Assembly: GCF_035594125.1 (NCBI RefSeq)
Contig: NC_087163.1
Location: 12,000,001 to 12,064,000, forward strand
Reading direction: 5' to 3'
Length of the DNA stretch: 64,000 nt
Source: Scylla paramamosain
Lineage: Eukaryota; Arthropoda; Malacostraca; Decapoda; Portunidae
The translations under genes were made by a program, and so were the position numbers. The notes under the pieces are model-generated. The model ran no database searches and was not told the DNA's origin. It was given only the letters and a program-made list of their open reading frames with translations. How positions within the stretch are numbered: position 1 is the stretch's first letter; the number at the start of each line of letters is the position of its first letter. Positions 27,701-38,405 of the stretch are shown piece after piece.

Positions 27701-28289
27701 GGTTTCTTGTAAAGTCGTTAAATTTTATCAGATAAGTGGCTTTGCATACACTTTATGGTTTGGAACATAACTCCGACAAAAAAGGTAAGAATAACTTTTT
27801 CGATAATGTTTTTTCCATATAATTTTCCTGAATTTTGGCAGAATTTTGGCATCTTGGTACCTATGGACATCAATAACAAAAAATAAAAATGCTATTTTTT
27901 TATTTATTATTTTTTCTTTATAAAGAGTGTTATTTGTAGGTTTTAACGTTTTGGTACTTAAGGAACTTAAAAACATTCATAATACACATTCCTCGTAATG
28001 TCCTTTCGTTTCCCAAATATGGGGATCTTTGCATGTATTTAAGCGTTTTTATAGGTAACATGATAAAAAACACTTAAAACACTTGTTTTTGATAATGTTA
28101 TTCTGCTTCTCCATAAAGGAGTGTTTTACATGCGTTTTAGCGATTTGGTATATAAGGAGCTGAAAAACACTTCAACGCAAGTTGTTGGTAAAAATTAGTT
28201 TTATTCCAGTGTAATATGATTGCCCTGCTTTTCAGTGCTTTATTGCCTAACACGCCCAAAAACACTGAAAAGATACTTCTGGTAATATC
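18745..28289. repeat. Large palindrome, outer left arm (partner about 46480-55850)
   Basis: Inverted match to the right side of the window with coordinate sums near 74,500-74,600. Matched landmarks include 19662 with 54941, 21009 with 53580, 24928 with 49540, 27120 with 47388 and 28019 with about 46505. In the 72-codon stretch 21009-21227 against 53356-53580 (other strand) the conceptual translations differ at 2 residues. Collinearity ends near 18745 / 55850. Confidence 0.85.
26582..27061 (+). repeat. Inverted satellite island 2
   Basis: Forward monomers inside reverse array, with junctions CACTGAAAAGACATGCAAAG and ATGCGTGTCAAAAACACTAA. These are the complements of the junctions of islands 1, 4 and 5. 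It is the palindrome partner of 47424-47903. Confidence 0.85.
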
Positions 28290-28392
28290 CCACTCCTAAC
28301 ACGACACTTTGGAGTCTCAGGTCAGGGTTCCTAGTGAACGGACGTGTTTAGTGAGCAGTGACCTGACGCTAATATAGCTGGCTAGTGTAGAC
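28290..28392 (+). promoter_or_regulatory. CR1-like 5' UTR with presumed internal promoter
   Basis: About 100 bp of unique, GC-richer sequence between the satellite and the ORF1 start. CR1 elements carry an internal promoter at the 5' end, but no defined promoter motif could be recognised here, so the role comes from position only. If this is the true 5' end, the copy is nearly full length; it could also be slightly truncated. Confidence 0.4.
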
Positions 28393-29310
28393 ATGGCGCC
28401 TTGTGTTGCTGAGTCGACAGGTTGTGTTAGTTCTCCTGTTCTCGAGGCCTTCGTTGCGAAGGTGTCAGAGGTGGAGGCTGAGTTCCATCGAAGGATCTCG
28501 GAGGTGCAGGCTGAGTTTCGTGAGAGGATCTCAGACCTGCAGGCTGAGTTCTATGAGAGGATCTCAGCACCTGTGGGAGGGTCGTGCCCCACCGTCACCT
28601 TACCTAGTAAGGCGACGGAGGAGCAGTGGTCGGTTGTGTGCAGGGGAGCCAAGAGGGTGAAGGTGCTCAGGGCACCTTCCGTGGAGACGAAGAATCCCTT
28701 CAATGTGCTGGAGGAGGGGAAGGAGAAGGAGGTGGACAGGGCTGGAGGAGGCAAGAAGGAGGGGGCAGATGCAGTTACCCTGCCCCAAGGTAGAGTGCTT
28801 GTGTTTGGTGATAGTCAGGTTAGGCACTTAGATAGTGCGTTCTGTGCTAGGAATAGGAAGCGTAGGTCGAGGGTGTGTTTGCCGGGGGCCGGGATAGGGA
28901 AGGTAGCTGATAGGCTAGACACGTGCTTGGAAAAAGATGGGACCAAGCCCATTGTTTTTCTCAGTGCGGGAGGGAATGACCTTGGTAAGGTCAGGAGTGA
29001 GGAGCTTATCAGGAGGTTTCGACAGGCTTTGGACAGGATTAGGGACAAGGGTGGGATCCCCGTGGTATGTGGTGTCTTGCCGAGGAGGGGAGTTGGTGCT
29101 GAGTGGCTGTCCAGGGCTATTACAGCGAATCGCAGGCTCGCGAATCATTGTAGGAGTAATGGATGGACGTTCATCGACAACTGGGACCTTTTCTATGGCA
29201 GGGACACCTTGTACGCCAGGGATGGAGTGCATTTGTCACGCCAGGGTGTTCGTGTTTTGGCCGAAACACTCGAGCGGGAGGTAACTGCACTCCAGCACTT
29301 TTTTCGTTAG
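28393..29310 (+). CDS. CR1-like ORF1 protein: coiled coil plus SGNH/GDSL esterase domain
   Basis: An intact 305-codon frame. Residues about 18-60 contain three tandem 11-residue repeats of the type SEVQAEFRERI, predicted as a short coiled coil for self-association. A charged, Gly/Lys-rich linker follows (about 105-130). From about 132 comes an SGNH hydrolase-like domain: block I FGDSQ with the nucleophile-position Ser141, block III GGND at 193-196, and block V DGVHL with Asp277 and His280. Esterase domains in ORF1 are known for CR1-group LINEs, where the protein is thought to bind element RNA and perhaps lipids; its exact function is unsettled. All catalytic blocks look intact. The ATG at 28393 is the first in frame after the 5' UTR. 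ORF2 begins 76 bp downstream. GC content and codon use are clearly unlike the surrounding AT-rich satellite. Confidence 0.93.
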   Translation: MAPCVAESTGCVSSPVLEAFVAKVSEVEAEFHRRISEVQAEFRERISDLQAEFYERISAPVGGSCPTVTLPSKATEEQWSVVCRGAKRVKVLRAPSVETKNPFNVLEEGKEKEVDRAGGGKKEGADAVTLPQGRVLVFGDSQVRHLDSAFCARNRKRRSRVCLPGAGIGKVADRLDTCLEKDGTKPIVFLSAGGNDLGKVRSEELIRRFRQALDRIRDKGGIPVVCGVLPRRGVGAEWLSRAITANRRLANHCRSNGWTFIDNWDLFYGRDTLYARDGVHLSRQGVRVLAETLEREVTALQHFFR

Positions 29311-29386
29311 TCGGGAGGGAAGAAGGGATAGTGAGGAGAAGGCAAGGGGCAAATTAGTTAAATCTAGAAAGAAAGCTAGCTTAGGG

Positions 29387-30430
29387 ATGGTGAGAAATAG
29401 CTTAAGTGTTTACTACACAAATTGTAGAAGTATTCTGAATAAAATAGACTTGCTTAGAGGAATAGCGAGTGTAGAGAAATTTGATATCATTGCTTTAACT
29501 GAAACTTGGTTAGATATGTCAGGAAAAGTATTTAATCCAGAGGTTAAGATAGATGGGTATACAATGTTCTATAAAGATAGAGAAAACAGGAGAGGAGGAG
29601 GTGTCGCGTTATACGTTAGGGACACATTACAGTGCTGTATGAACAATAGAATTAAAACAGATAACAAAGCAGAGTCGATATGGGTAGATATTAAGGAAGG
29701 ATCGCAGTCAGTAGTACTAGGGGTAGTTTACAGACCACCGACCAGTACAGAGGAAATTAACACCTCACTGTGGCAGGAATTAAATAGAGCAGGCAGGTAC
29801 AGTCAGGTATGTGTGGTAGGAGATTTTAATTTTAGGAATATCGACTGGAGTCTGATTGTGGGTAACAAGGAAGCAGAGGAATTCCTTAAGGTAATTCAGG
29901 ATAATTTTTTAAAACAGGTAGTCGTAGAACCCACAAGGGGGAATAATATTCTAGATTTAATTCTTACTAACAGGGAGGAAGCAGTCACGCAGGTAGAGGT
30001 TGGAGGACAGCTAGGTAACAGTGACCATAGGGAAATTAGGTACAATCTAGAATGGGAAGAAACTGTTAGAAATAAAAACACTAGTAAAATACCTGACTTT
30101 AGGAGAGCAGATTTTGAAGAATTGAAAAGGTACCTCCAAGGAGTGGACTGGCAAAGGATGCAGGGTGAGGTCAGGTCAGGGACGGAGTTCAGAGAGATAA
30201 GGCAGGATGAGGGAGGTGAGGTGAGGCTCCAGAATGGAGGAGGAAAGAGGAAGGGGGGAGATAGGTGTGAGTATGATGGAATGTCAGGTCATGCTGAAAT
30301 GAGAGAGGTAAGGTCGAGGCGAGTTGATGAGGGAGGGGAGAGGATGGTAGGGAACGAGATGAGGAGATTAGGTGAAGTAAATGTAGATGAATTGTATAAA
30401 TATTTCGTAAAGTTCATACAGGTCAGTTAG
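29387..30430 (+). CDS. CR1-like ORF2, N-terminal part: APE-type endonuclease
   Basis: A 347-codon frame encoding an apurinic/apyrimidinic-like endonuclease, the enzyme that nicks the target DNA so that reverse transcription can be primed. Motifs: YTNCRS with Asn12, LTETW with catalytic Glu39, VYRPP near 110-115, VVGDFN with Asp146 and Asn148, NILDLILTN near 185-195, and SDH at 212-214 with the catalytic Asp213-His214 pair. From about residue 258 the frame turns into a Gly/Glu/Arg-rich, GA-rich stretch (about 30160-30340), then YKYFVKF, and stops at 30428-30430. The reverse transcriptase continues in another frame, so the ORF2 polyprotein is split by a frameshift at about 30403-30425. The endonuclease itself looks intact. 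In the family ORF2 is one protein, so this is most likely a broken copy. Confidence 0.9.
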   Translation: MVRNSLSVYYTNCRSILNKIDLLRGIASVEKFDIIALTETWLDMSGKVFNPEVKIDGYTMFYKDRENRRGGGVALYVRDTLQCCMNNRIKTDNKAESIWVDIKEGSQSVVLGVVYRPPTSTEEINTSLWQELNRAGRYSQVCVVGDFNFRNIDWSLIVGNKEAEEFLKVIQDNFLKQVVVEPTRGNNILDLILTNREEAVTQVEVGGQLGNSDHREIRYNLEWEETVRNKNTSKIPDFRRADFEELKRYLQGVDWQRMQGEVRSGTEFREIRQDEGGEVRLQNGGGKRKGGDRCEYDGMSGHAEMREVRSRRVDEGGERMVGNEMRRLGEVNVDELYKYFVKFIQVS

Positions 30431-32274
30431 CAAATATCCCGTATAAAACAATAAGATCACAAAAAAATGACCCTAAATGGATGACTGCTAGGTTAAAGCA
30501 TTATATAGGGCGTAAGAGAAGTATATATAAGAGATTAAAGGCAGGTGATGAAGTTTTAAGGACACAGTATAATGAATTAGTTAGAAAAGTCAGGAAGTTA
30601 ACGAGGAAAGCTAAGGACAATTATGAATTAAAGGTAGCCAGCCAGGCGAAGACGGACCCCAAGGGATTTTATCAGGTATACAGGACGAAAAATAAGGATA
30701 CTGTAGGTCCATTAAAGGCAGCAGATGGGGAGCTGGTTAGTTCTGGGGAGGAGATTAGTAAACTTCTGAATGATTATTTTTTAACTGTCTTCACTCAGGA
30801 AAACATGCAGGATATGCCAGATAGTGAACAGGTGTTTAGAGCAGATGAGTATGAGAAGCTGACGGATATTTCCATAACTAGGGATATAGTGGAGCAGGAG
30901 ATAGATAGGCTAAAAAAGTTCAAGTCACCAGGACCTGATGAAATATATCCCAGAGTACTGAAGGAATGTAAAAAGATTATTAGTGAGCCGTTAGTTTCTG
31001 TCTTTAGGAAATCACTGGAGTCGGGTGAGGTACCAGTAATGTGGAGGCAGGCTAATGTAGTACCCATCTTTAAGAAAGGGTATAAAACTTTAGCGTCTAA
31101 TTATAGACCTGTCAGCTTAACTTCAGTTGTAGGTAAAATGTTAGAGTCAATAATAGCCAGGAACATTAGGGAACATTTAGACAAACATAACTTGATAAAT
31201 CAGTCACAGCATGGCTTCACGAAGGGGAAGTCTTGCCTGACAAACTTGTTAAGTTTTTACAGTAAGGTGTACGAGGCAGTAGATAATGGTGATAGTTATG
31301 ATATCTTATATCTGGACTTTAGTAAAGCATTCGACAAGGTGCCCCATCAAAGGCTCCTGAGAAAGGTTAGGGCGCACGGGATAGATGGGAAGGTGTTAGG
31401 TTGGATAGGGTCATGGCTTGGTAACAGGCGACAGAGAGTGCTAATAAACGGCTCGAAATCCGAGTGGGGTCATGTCATTAGTGGGGTGCCACAGGGATCA
31501 GTATTAGGGCCATTATTATTTCTAATATATATCAATGACTTGGATAGTGGAATTAGTAGCGATGTTAGTAAATTTGCGGATGACACAAAGATAGGTAGAT
31601 TAATTAGGTCAGAAGCGGATGCCATCGCCTTGCAGACAGACTTAGATAGAATGAATGAATGGACGGATAGATGGCAAATGCAATTTAATATCAATAAATG
31701 CAAAGTGCTTAGCGTAGGTAGAGGAAACCCACACAATAGGTACACATTAAACACCCAAACTCTGGTAGGTGCAGGGTACGAGAAAGATTTAGGAGTTATA
31801 GTTAGCTCTGAACTCCGTTTAGGGAAACAATGCATAGAAGCCAGAAACAAGGCAAATAGGGTACTAGGATTCATTTTTAGGAGTGTTAAAAGTAGAAGGC
31901 CGGAAGTAATATTAAAATTATACTTGGCGCTGGTCAGACCTCATCTAGACTACGCTGTGCAGTTCTGGTCCCCACATTACAGGAAAGATATAGGTCTATT
32001 AGAATCAGTACAGAGGAGAATGACTAAAAGGATACAGGGGATGAGGAGTATTCCTTACGAAGCGAGGTTGAAGCGGTTAAATTTACATTCTCTAGAGAGA
32101 CGTAGGTTAAGAGGGGACCTGATAGAAGTCTTTAAGTGGTATAAGGGTTATAACAAGGGAGATGTAAGCAAAATTCTTAGGATCAGCAACCAGGGTAAAA
32201 CAAGAAATAACGGGTTCAAGCTTGAAAAATTTAGGTTTAGGAAGGAGATAGGAAAAAAATTGGTTCTCAAATAG
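30400..32274 (+). pseudogene. CR1-like ORF2, reverse transcriptase part, frameshifted at both ends
   Basis: The frame is open from 30400 (after a stop at 30397-30399); its first ATG is 30481, giving 597 codons, but this is probably not a natural start. Homology-like sequence (NDPKWMTARL) begins upstream of that ATG. RT motifs in order, residues counted from 30481: NYRPVSLTSVVGKMLE (about 208-223), QHGFTKGKSCLTNLL, YLDFSKAFDKV with catalytic Asp285, SGVPQGSVLGPLLF (about 333-346), catalytic FADD with Asp367-Asp368, INKCKVLSVG, KDLGVIV and LVRPHLDYAVQFWSPH. The protein reverse-transcribes element RNA in the nucleus. The frame ends at 32274 just after an A7 run (32253-32259); the expected C-terminus lies in the next frame. 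The catalytic residues are intact, but two frameshifts make activity unlikely. Confidence 0.92.
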
Positions 32275-32386
32275 AGTAGTAGATGAGTGGAACGGACTCA
32301 GTAATCATGTAGTTAGTGCTAGGACACTAGAGAGCTTTAAGAGAAGATTAGACAAGTTTATGGATGGGGATAACAGATGGAAATAG
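32261..32386 (+). pseudogene. Out-of-frame C-terminal tail of CR1-like ORF2
   Basis: In the frame starting at TGG 32261 the sequence reads WFSNRVVDEWNGL, then LESFKRRLDKF, and stops at 32384-32386. This matches the usual C-terminal signature of CR1-group ORF2 proteins (RVV-EWN-L followed by SFK-RLDK). A single-base change in the preceding A7 run explains the loss of frame. It is too short to be seen as a separate gene. Confidence 0.85.
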
Positions 32387-32450
32387 GTAGGAGTGTTTCA
32401 TACAGGGACTGCCACGTGTAAGCCTGGTCGCTTCTTGCAGCTTCCCTTAT

Positions 32451-32474
32451 TTCTTATGTTCTTATGTTCTTATG
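32451..32474 (+). repeat. 3'-terminal octamer repeat of CR1-like element
   Basis: Three exact copies of TTCTTATG, directly followed by satellite (TAATGTCATTTTTT). CR1-group LINEs end in short tandem octamers instead of poly-A; these serve as the recognition end for reverse transcription. This fixes the 3' boundary to the base. Confidence 0.92.
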
Positions 32475-35400
32475 TAATGTCATTTTTTCCCACATAAAAC
32501 TAGTTTCGCATGCTTTTTAGGGTTTTGCGAAGAATGTAAAAAAACTCTCAAAATACATGCATTTGGTAATGTTGTTCTGATTCTTAATTAAGATTGTTAT
32601 TCATTATTTTCAGCATTTTGGTATCTAAGAAACTTCTTTATATACACGAGTTTTTGCGTTTTTTTCCTTGTGGTTCTTGTGAACGAAAAGTTCTTTTGCC
32701 CGAAAATAATAAAACACTCATTATACATATTTCACATAATGTCCTTTTTTTTCCCAGTAGGGACTGCTTTACATCCTTTTTTGCGTTTTTTGTAGGTAAC
32801 AAGCTCAAAAACTCTCAAAATATACCTCTTTGGTTATGTTATTGTATTTCTTCATATTGGTTGGTTTTCATCTGTTTTAGCTTTTTTCTACGTAAAACAC
32901 CAAAAAAACACGTTTTCAGTAATTTTTTTCGATTCCCAAAGAATTTTGCCAGAATTTTGACATCTTAATACCTATGAAGATGAATAACAAAAATTAAAAA
33001 ATATGTACTTTATTTTAATTTTTTTTTCTCTATAAAGAGTGTTATTTCTGGGTTTTAGCTTTTTTGGTACTAAAGGAACTTAAAAACACTCATAATACAC
33101 GTTTCTCGTAATGTCCTTTCGTTTCCCAAAATTAGGGTTCTTTGCATGAATTTAAGCGTTTTTATTGGTAACATGATCAAAAACACTCAAAATACATGTT
33201 TTTGGTAATTTTATTCTGTTTCACTATAAAGTTTGTTTTCCATGCGTTTTAGTGTTCTGGTATATAAAGATCTCAAAAACACTTAAAGGCAAGTTCTTGG
33301 TAAAAATTCGTTTTACTCCAATGTAATGTTATTGCCCTCCTTTTTAGTGCTTTATTGCCTATCACGCTCAAAAATACTCAAAAGACACTTTTCTAGTAAA
33401 GTCATTTTTTTTTTCCCACAATCGATTTTCGCATGGAATTTGTGGTTTTGGTAACTAAGAATGTTAAAAGCACTGAAAATACATGCATTTGATAAGGTTG
33501 TTCTGTTTCTCAATTAAGAGTGTTATACATGAGTTTTACCATTTTGGTATCTAGGAAACCTCTCCATATACACGAGATTTTGCGTTTTTTGCCTTGTGGT
33601 TCTTTTGAACTATAAAACACTCATTATACACTTTTCTTGCAATGTCCTTTTCATTCCCAATATAGAGCGCTTTGCATCAAATTTCGCGTTTTTTGTAGGT
33701 AACAAGCTCAAAAACACTCAAAATATACCTTTTTAGTAACGTTTTTCTACTTCTTGATATTGGTTGCTTTGCATCCGTTTTAGCGTTTTTCTACGTAAAA
33801 CACTGAGAAGACACGTTTTCAGTAACTTTGTTTTGGATTCCCATATAGAGTGAGTTCCTTATTATTTATCGTTTTGGTGCCTAACATGCTAAAAAACACT
33901 CAAAACACAGATTTCTTGTAAGGTCGTTTAATTTCCTTATATAGGAGGCTTTGAATGCTCTTTAGGGTTTGGTACATAAGTCCGAAAAAAAAAGCTGAAA
34001 TTAACTTTTTGATAATATTGTTTTATCATATGATTGCCCTGAATTTTCCCAGAATTTTGTCATCTCGGTACCTATAAAGATGAATAAGAAAAAAAAAATT
34101 CCTATTCTTTTTTAATTTTTTATTTTTTATTTTCTAAATAAATAATGTTATTTGTGGGTTTTAGCTTTTTGGTACTTAAGGAACTTAAAAAAACACTCAT
34201 AGTACACGTTTCTCGTAATATCCTTTTGTTTCCCAAACATAATGTTCTTTGCATGTATTTAAGCGTTTTTATAGATAACATGATCAAAAACACTCAAAAT
34301 ACATGTTTTTGGTAATATTATTCTGTTTCTCCGTAAAGTTTGTTTTGCATGCCTTTTAGCGGTTTGTTATTATAAGGAGCTCAAAAACACTTAAAGGCAA
34401 GTTTTTGGTATAAATTGGTGTTATTCCAATGTAATATGATTGCCCTGCTTTTTAGTGCTTTATTGCCTCTCACGCTCAAAAACACTTAAAAGACGCTTTT
34501 CTGGTAATGTCATTTTTTTCTCACATAAAGGTGGTTTTGCATGCAATTTGGGATTTTTGGTAACTAAGAATGTGAAAAGCACTCGAAATACACGCATTTA
34601 GTAAGGTTGTTCTGTTTCTCAATTAAGAGTGTTATTTATGAGTTTCAGCATTTTGGTATCTAGGAACCTACTCCATATCCACGAGTTTTTGTGTTTTTTG
34701 CCTTTTGGTTCGTTTGAACTATAAAAACTCATTATACACTTTTCTTGCAAAGTCCTTTTGTTTTCTAATATAGAGTGCTTTGCATGAATTTTCCCGTTTT
34801 TTGTAGGTAATAAGCTCAAAAACATTCAAAATATACCTTTTTGGTAATGTTTTTCTATTTCTTGATATTGGTTGGTTTCAATCCGTTTTAGCATTTTTCT
34901 ACGTAAAACACTGAAAAGACACGTTTTGAGCAATTTTGTTTTGGATTCTCATATAGAGTGAGTACCTTATTATTGATCGTTTTGGTGCCTAACATGCTGA
35001 AAAACACTCAAAAAACAGATTTCTGGTAAGGTTGTTTAATTTCCTCATATAGGAGTCTTTGGATGCACTTTATGGTTTGGTATATAACAGTCCGAAAAAA
35101 AGCTAAAATTAACTTTTTTAATAATTTTCTTTTATCATATAATAGCCCTGAATTTTCCCAGAATTTTGGCATCTCGGTACCTATGAAGATAAATAACAAA
35201 AAAAAAAAAATCCTATTTTTTTTATTTTTTTACTTTGTTTCTAAATAAAGTGTTATTTGTGGGTTTTAACTTTTTGGTATTTAAGCAAGTTAAAAACACT
35301 TATAATACACATTTCTCGTAATGTCCTTTCGTTTCGCAAACTTAAGGTTCTTTGTATGTATTTAAGCGTTATTATAGATAACATGATGAAAACCCTCAAA

Positions 35401-37050
35401 ATTTATGTTTTTGGTATTTTTATTCTGTTTCTCCATAAAAGGTGTTTTGCATGCGTTTTAGCGTTTTGGTATGTAATGAGCTCAAAAACACTTAAAGGCA
35501 AGTTCTTGGTAAAAGTTGTTTTTATTCCCATGTAATGTGATTACCCTGCTTTATAGTGCTTTATTGCCTAACACGCTCAAAAACACTCAAAAGACACTTT
35601 TCTGGTAATATCATTTTTTTTTCCCACATAAAGCTAGTTTTGCATAGAATTTGGGGTTTTGGTAACTAACAATGTGAAAAAAAAAACTGAAAACACAGGC
35701 ATTTAGTAAGGTTGTTCTATTTCCTAATTAAAAGTGTTATTCATGAGTTCCAGCATTTTGGTATGTAAGAAACTTTTCTTCTACACACATTTGGTAAGGT
35801 ATTTCTGTTTCAAAATTAAAAGTGTTATTCATGAATTTCAGCTTTTTAGTATGTAAGAAACTTCTTTATGTACACGAGTTTTTGAGCTTTTTACCTTGTG
35901 GTTCTTGTCAAACTATAAAACACTCATACACGTTTCACGTAATGTCCTTTTCTTCGCTAATATGCTTTCCATCCATTTTTGCATTTTTTGTAGGTAACAA
36001 GCTCAAAAACACATAAAAATATATCTTTTTGGTAATGTTATTCTATTTCTTCATATTGGTTAGTTTACATACCTATGAAGATGAATAACGAATTTTTTTT
36101 TCTCTCTATAAAGAGTGTTTTTTGTGGGTTTTAGCTTTTTGGTACTTAAATAACTTAAAATTACTCATACTACATGATTTTCGTAATGTCCTTTTGTTAT
36201 ACAAACATAAGATTCTTTACATGTATTTAAGCGTTTTCATAGGTTACATGATCAAAAACACTCAAAATACTCGTATATGTTTTTGGTAATGTTATTCTGT
36301 TTCTCCATAAAGGGTGTTTTGCATGCGTTTTAGCGATTTGGTATGTAAGGATTTAAAAAACACTTAAAGGCAAGTAAAAGTTGGTTTTATTCCCATATAA
36401 TGTGATTGTTCTGCTTTTTAGTGCTTTGGTGCATATCACGCTCAAAAACACTAAAAAGACACTTTTTTTGGAAATATCATTTTTTTTCCCACATGAAGGT
36501 AGTTTCGCATGTAATTTGGCATTTTCGTAACTAAGTATATTAAAAACACTCAACTTTTTTTCGTAATGTTCTTTTTTCCACATAAATTCCCTGAATTTTG
36601 GCAGAATTTTGGCATCTCGGTACCTATGAAGATGAATTAAAAAAAAAAATTTTAAAATGCCATTTTCTTATTTTTTTATTGATTACTTTTTTTTTTTTCT
36701 AATGAGTGTTATTTGTGGGTTTTAGCATTTTGGTACTGAAAGAACTTAAAATCACTCATAATACACGTTTCTCGTAATGTTCTTTCGTTTCCCAAACATA
36801 AGGTTCTTTGCATGTATTTAAGCGTTTTTATAGATAACATGATCAAAAACACTCAAAATACATATATTTGGTAATGTAATTTTGTTTCTCCATAAAATGT
36901 ATTTTGCATGCATTTTAGCGTTTTGGTAGGTAAGGAGCTCAAAAACACTTAAAGGCAAGTTTTTGGTAAAATTTGGTTTTATTCCCATGTAATGTGATTG
37001 CCCTGGCTTTTAGTGGTTTATTGCGTAACACGTCCTAAAACACTGAAAAG
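32475..37050 (-). repeat. Higher-order satellite, reverse orientation
   Basis: Reverse HOR resuming after the CR1-like element. 32475-34185 has no partner on the right side of the palindrome; 32475-33000 resembles an inverted copy of 12480-13000 and carries the same deletion junction (near 32940). From 34185 it is the inner left palindrome arm. Near 36060 the A/T-tract monomer is partly deleted (about 250 bp) relative to the right arm. No gene seen. Confidence 0.88.
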
Positions 37051-37493
37051 ACATGCAATATGAGGAAATTAAAGACCTTACCAGAAATCTGTCTTTTGAG
37101 TGTTTTTCAGAATGTTAGGCACCAAAACGATAAATAATAAGGAACTCACTCTATGTGGGAATCCAAAAGAAAATTGGTGAAAACGTGTCTTTTTCAGTGT
37201 TTTAAGTAGAAAAACGCTAAAACTGATTCAAACCAACCAATATCAAGAAGCAGAAAAACTTACCAAAAATATGTATTTTGAGTGTTTTTGAGCTTGTTCC
37301 CTACAAAAAAACGGGAAAATGGATACAAAGCACTCTATATTGGGAAACAAAGGGACATTGCGAGAAAAGTGTATAATAAATAATTTATAGTTAAAAAAAA
37401 CCACAAGGCAAAAAACGCAAAAACTCGTGTATATGCTGAAACTCATGAATAACACTCTTAATTGAGAAACAGAGGAACCTTACTAAATGCGTG
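37051..37493 (+). repeat. Inverted satellite island 3
   Basis: Forward monomers within reverse array, with junctions CACTGAAAAGACATGCAATA and ATGCGTGTCAAAAACACTAA. Palindrome partner of 42893-43355. Confidence 0.85.
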
Positions 37494-38405
37494 TCAAAAA
37501 CACTAAAAGGCAAGTTCTTCGTAAAAGTTGGTTTCATTCCCGTATAATGTGATTGCCCTGCTTTTTAGTGCTTTATTGCCTAACACGCCCAAATACACTG
37601 AAAAGACACTTTTCTGGTAATGTGATTTTTTTTCCTACATAAAGCTAGTTTCGCATGGAATTTGGGTTTTTGGTAAGTAAGAATGTAAAAAAAACACTCA
37701 AAACACACGCATTTAGTAAGGTTGTTCTGTTTCTTGATTAAAAGTGTTATTCATGAGTTTCAGTATTTTGGTATCTTAGAAACTTCTCCATATAGTCGAG
37801 TTTTTGCGTTTTTTGCCTTGTGATTCTGGTGAAACTATAAAACACTCATTATACACGTTTTTCGTTATGTTTTTTTTTTCCTTATATATAGAGTGCTTTG
37901 CATACATTTTCGCGTTTTTTTTTTATGTAACAAGCTCAAGAAAACACAAAATTTATTTTTTGGTAATGTTATTCTATTTCTTCATGTTGGTTGGTTTGCA
38001 TCCGCTTTAGCGTTTTTCTACGTAAATCTTTTAAAAGACACGTTTCCAGTAATTTTGTTTTGGATTTCCATATAGAGTGACTTTCATATTACGAGTATTT
38101 ATCGTTTTGGTGACTAATATGCTTTTTGTTGCCTTTTGTGTCCCAATATAGAGTGCTTTCCATCCATTTTCGCGTTTTTTGTAGGTAACAATTTCAAAAA
38201 CACTCAAAATATACCTTTTTGGTAATGTTATTCTATTTCTTCATTTTGGTTGGTTTGCATCCGTTTTAGCGTTTTCTACGTAATACACCAAAAAGACACG
38301 TTTTCAGTAATTTTGTTTTGGATTTCCATATAGATTGACTTACTTGGGTTTTATCATGTTGGTTGCTAACATGCTGAAATACCCTCATAAGACAGTTTCC
38401 TGGCA
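37494..38405 (-). repeat. Higher-order satellite, reverse, end of left palindrome arm
   Basis: Reverse HOR including the fused short unit near 38105-38160 that mirrors the one near 42265. It ends at GGCAAAGACGTTTG, where the orientation turns to forward (about 38405). Confidence 0.85.

Larger units (their letters stand above)
15456..28289 (-). repeat. Higher-order satellite, reverse orientation
   Basis: About 12.8 kb of the 1.1-kb HOR in reverse: TTTTTCTACGTAAAACACTGA, GCCTAACATGCTGAAAAACAC and GGTACCTATGAAGATGAATA recur in fixed order. Several units are shortened; for example, equivalent points near 16851 and 17425 are only 574 bp apart. From about 18745 it forms the outer left arm of the large palindrome. 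One forward island lies at 26582-27061. The array is interrupted at 28290 by the CR1-like element. No gene seen; the longest open frame (19475-19927, minus, 150 codons) is a repeat-derived chance frame. Confidence 0.9.
28290..32474 (+). mobile_element. CR1-like non-LTR retrotransposon, near full length
   Basis: A 4.2-kb insertion with a 5' UTR (28290-28392), an ORF1 with an esterase domain, an endonuclease frame, a reverse-transcriptase frame, a short 3' UTR and three exact tandem octamers TTCTTATG at the very end (32451-32474). A terminal octamer repeat of this kind and an esterase ORF1 are both established traits of the CR1 group. The satellite strings GTAATATC (28282-28289) and GTAATGTC (32474-32481) flank it and may be a target-site duplication with one mismatch. 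Two frameshifts (about 30403-30425, and the A-run at 32253-32259) indicate a defective copy. It lies only in the left arm of the palindrome; the whole surrounding 6.1 kb is missing on the right. Confidence 0.93.
34185..38405. repeat. Large palindrome, inner left arm (partner 41986-46480)
   Basis: Inverted match with coordinate sums of 80,640-80,645 (34619 with 46022, 35257 with 45388, 36016 with 44623) and, inside a 250-bp indel, 80,392-80,398 (37243 with 43150, 38075 with 42319). In the 68-codon stretch 34619-34825 against 45816-46022 the conceptual translations differ at 2 residues. Confidence 0.88.

Noticed and set aside
30397..30480. ATG at 30481 as the start of a separate RT gene
   Set aside because: Family-like sequence continues upstream of it to about 30400 and the endonuclease frame ends there too; a frameshift in one ORF2 is the simpler reading.
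31470..31874. 134-codon minus-strand frame, and others opposite or overlapping the CR1 ORFs (28403-28660, 28551-29048, 28915-29357, 29896-30081, 30795-31067)
   Set aside because: They are shadows of the ORF1, endonuclease and RT frames, which carry all the recognisable motifs.
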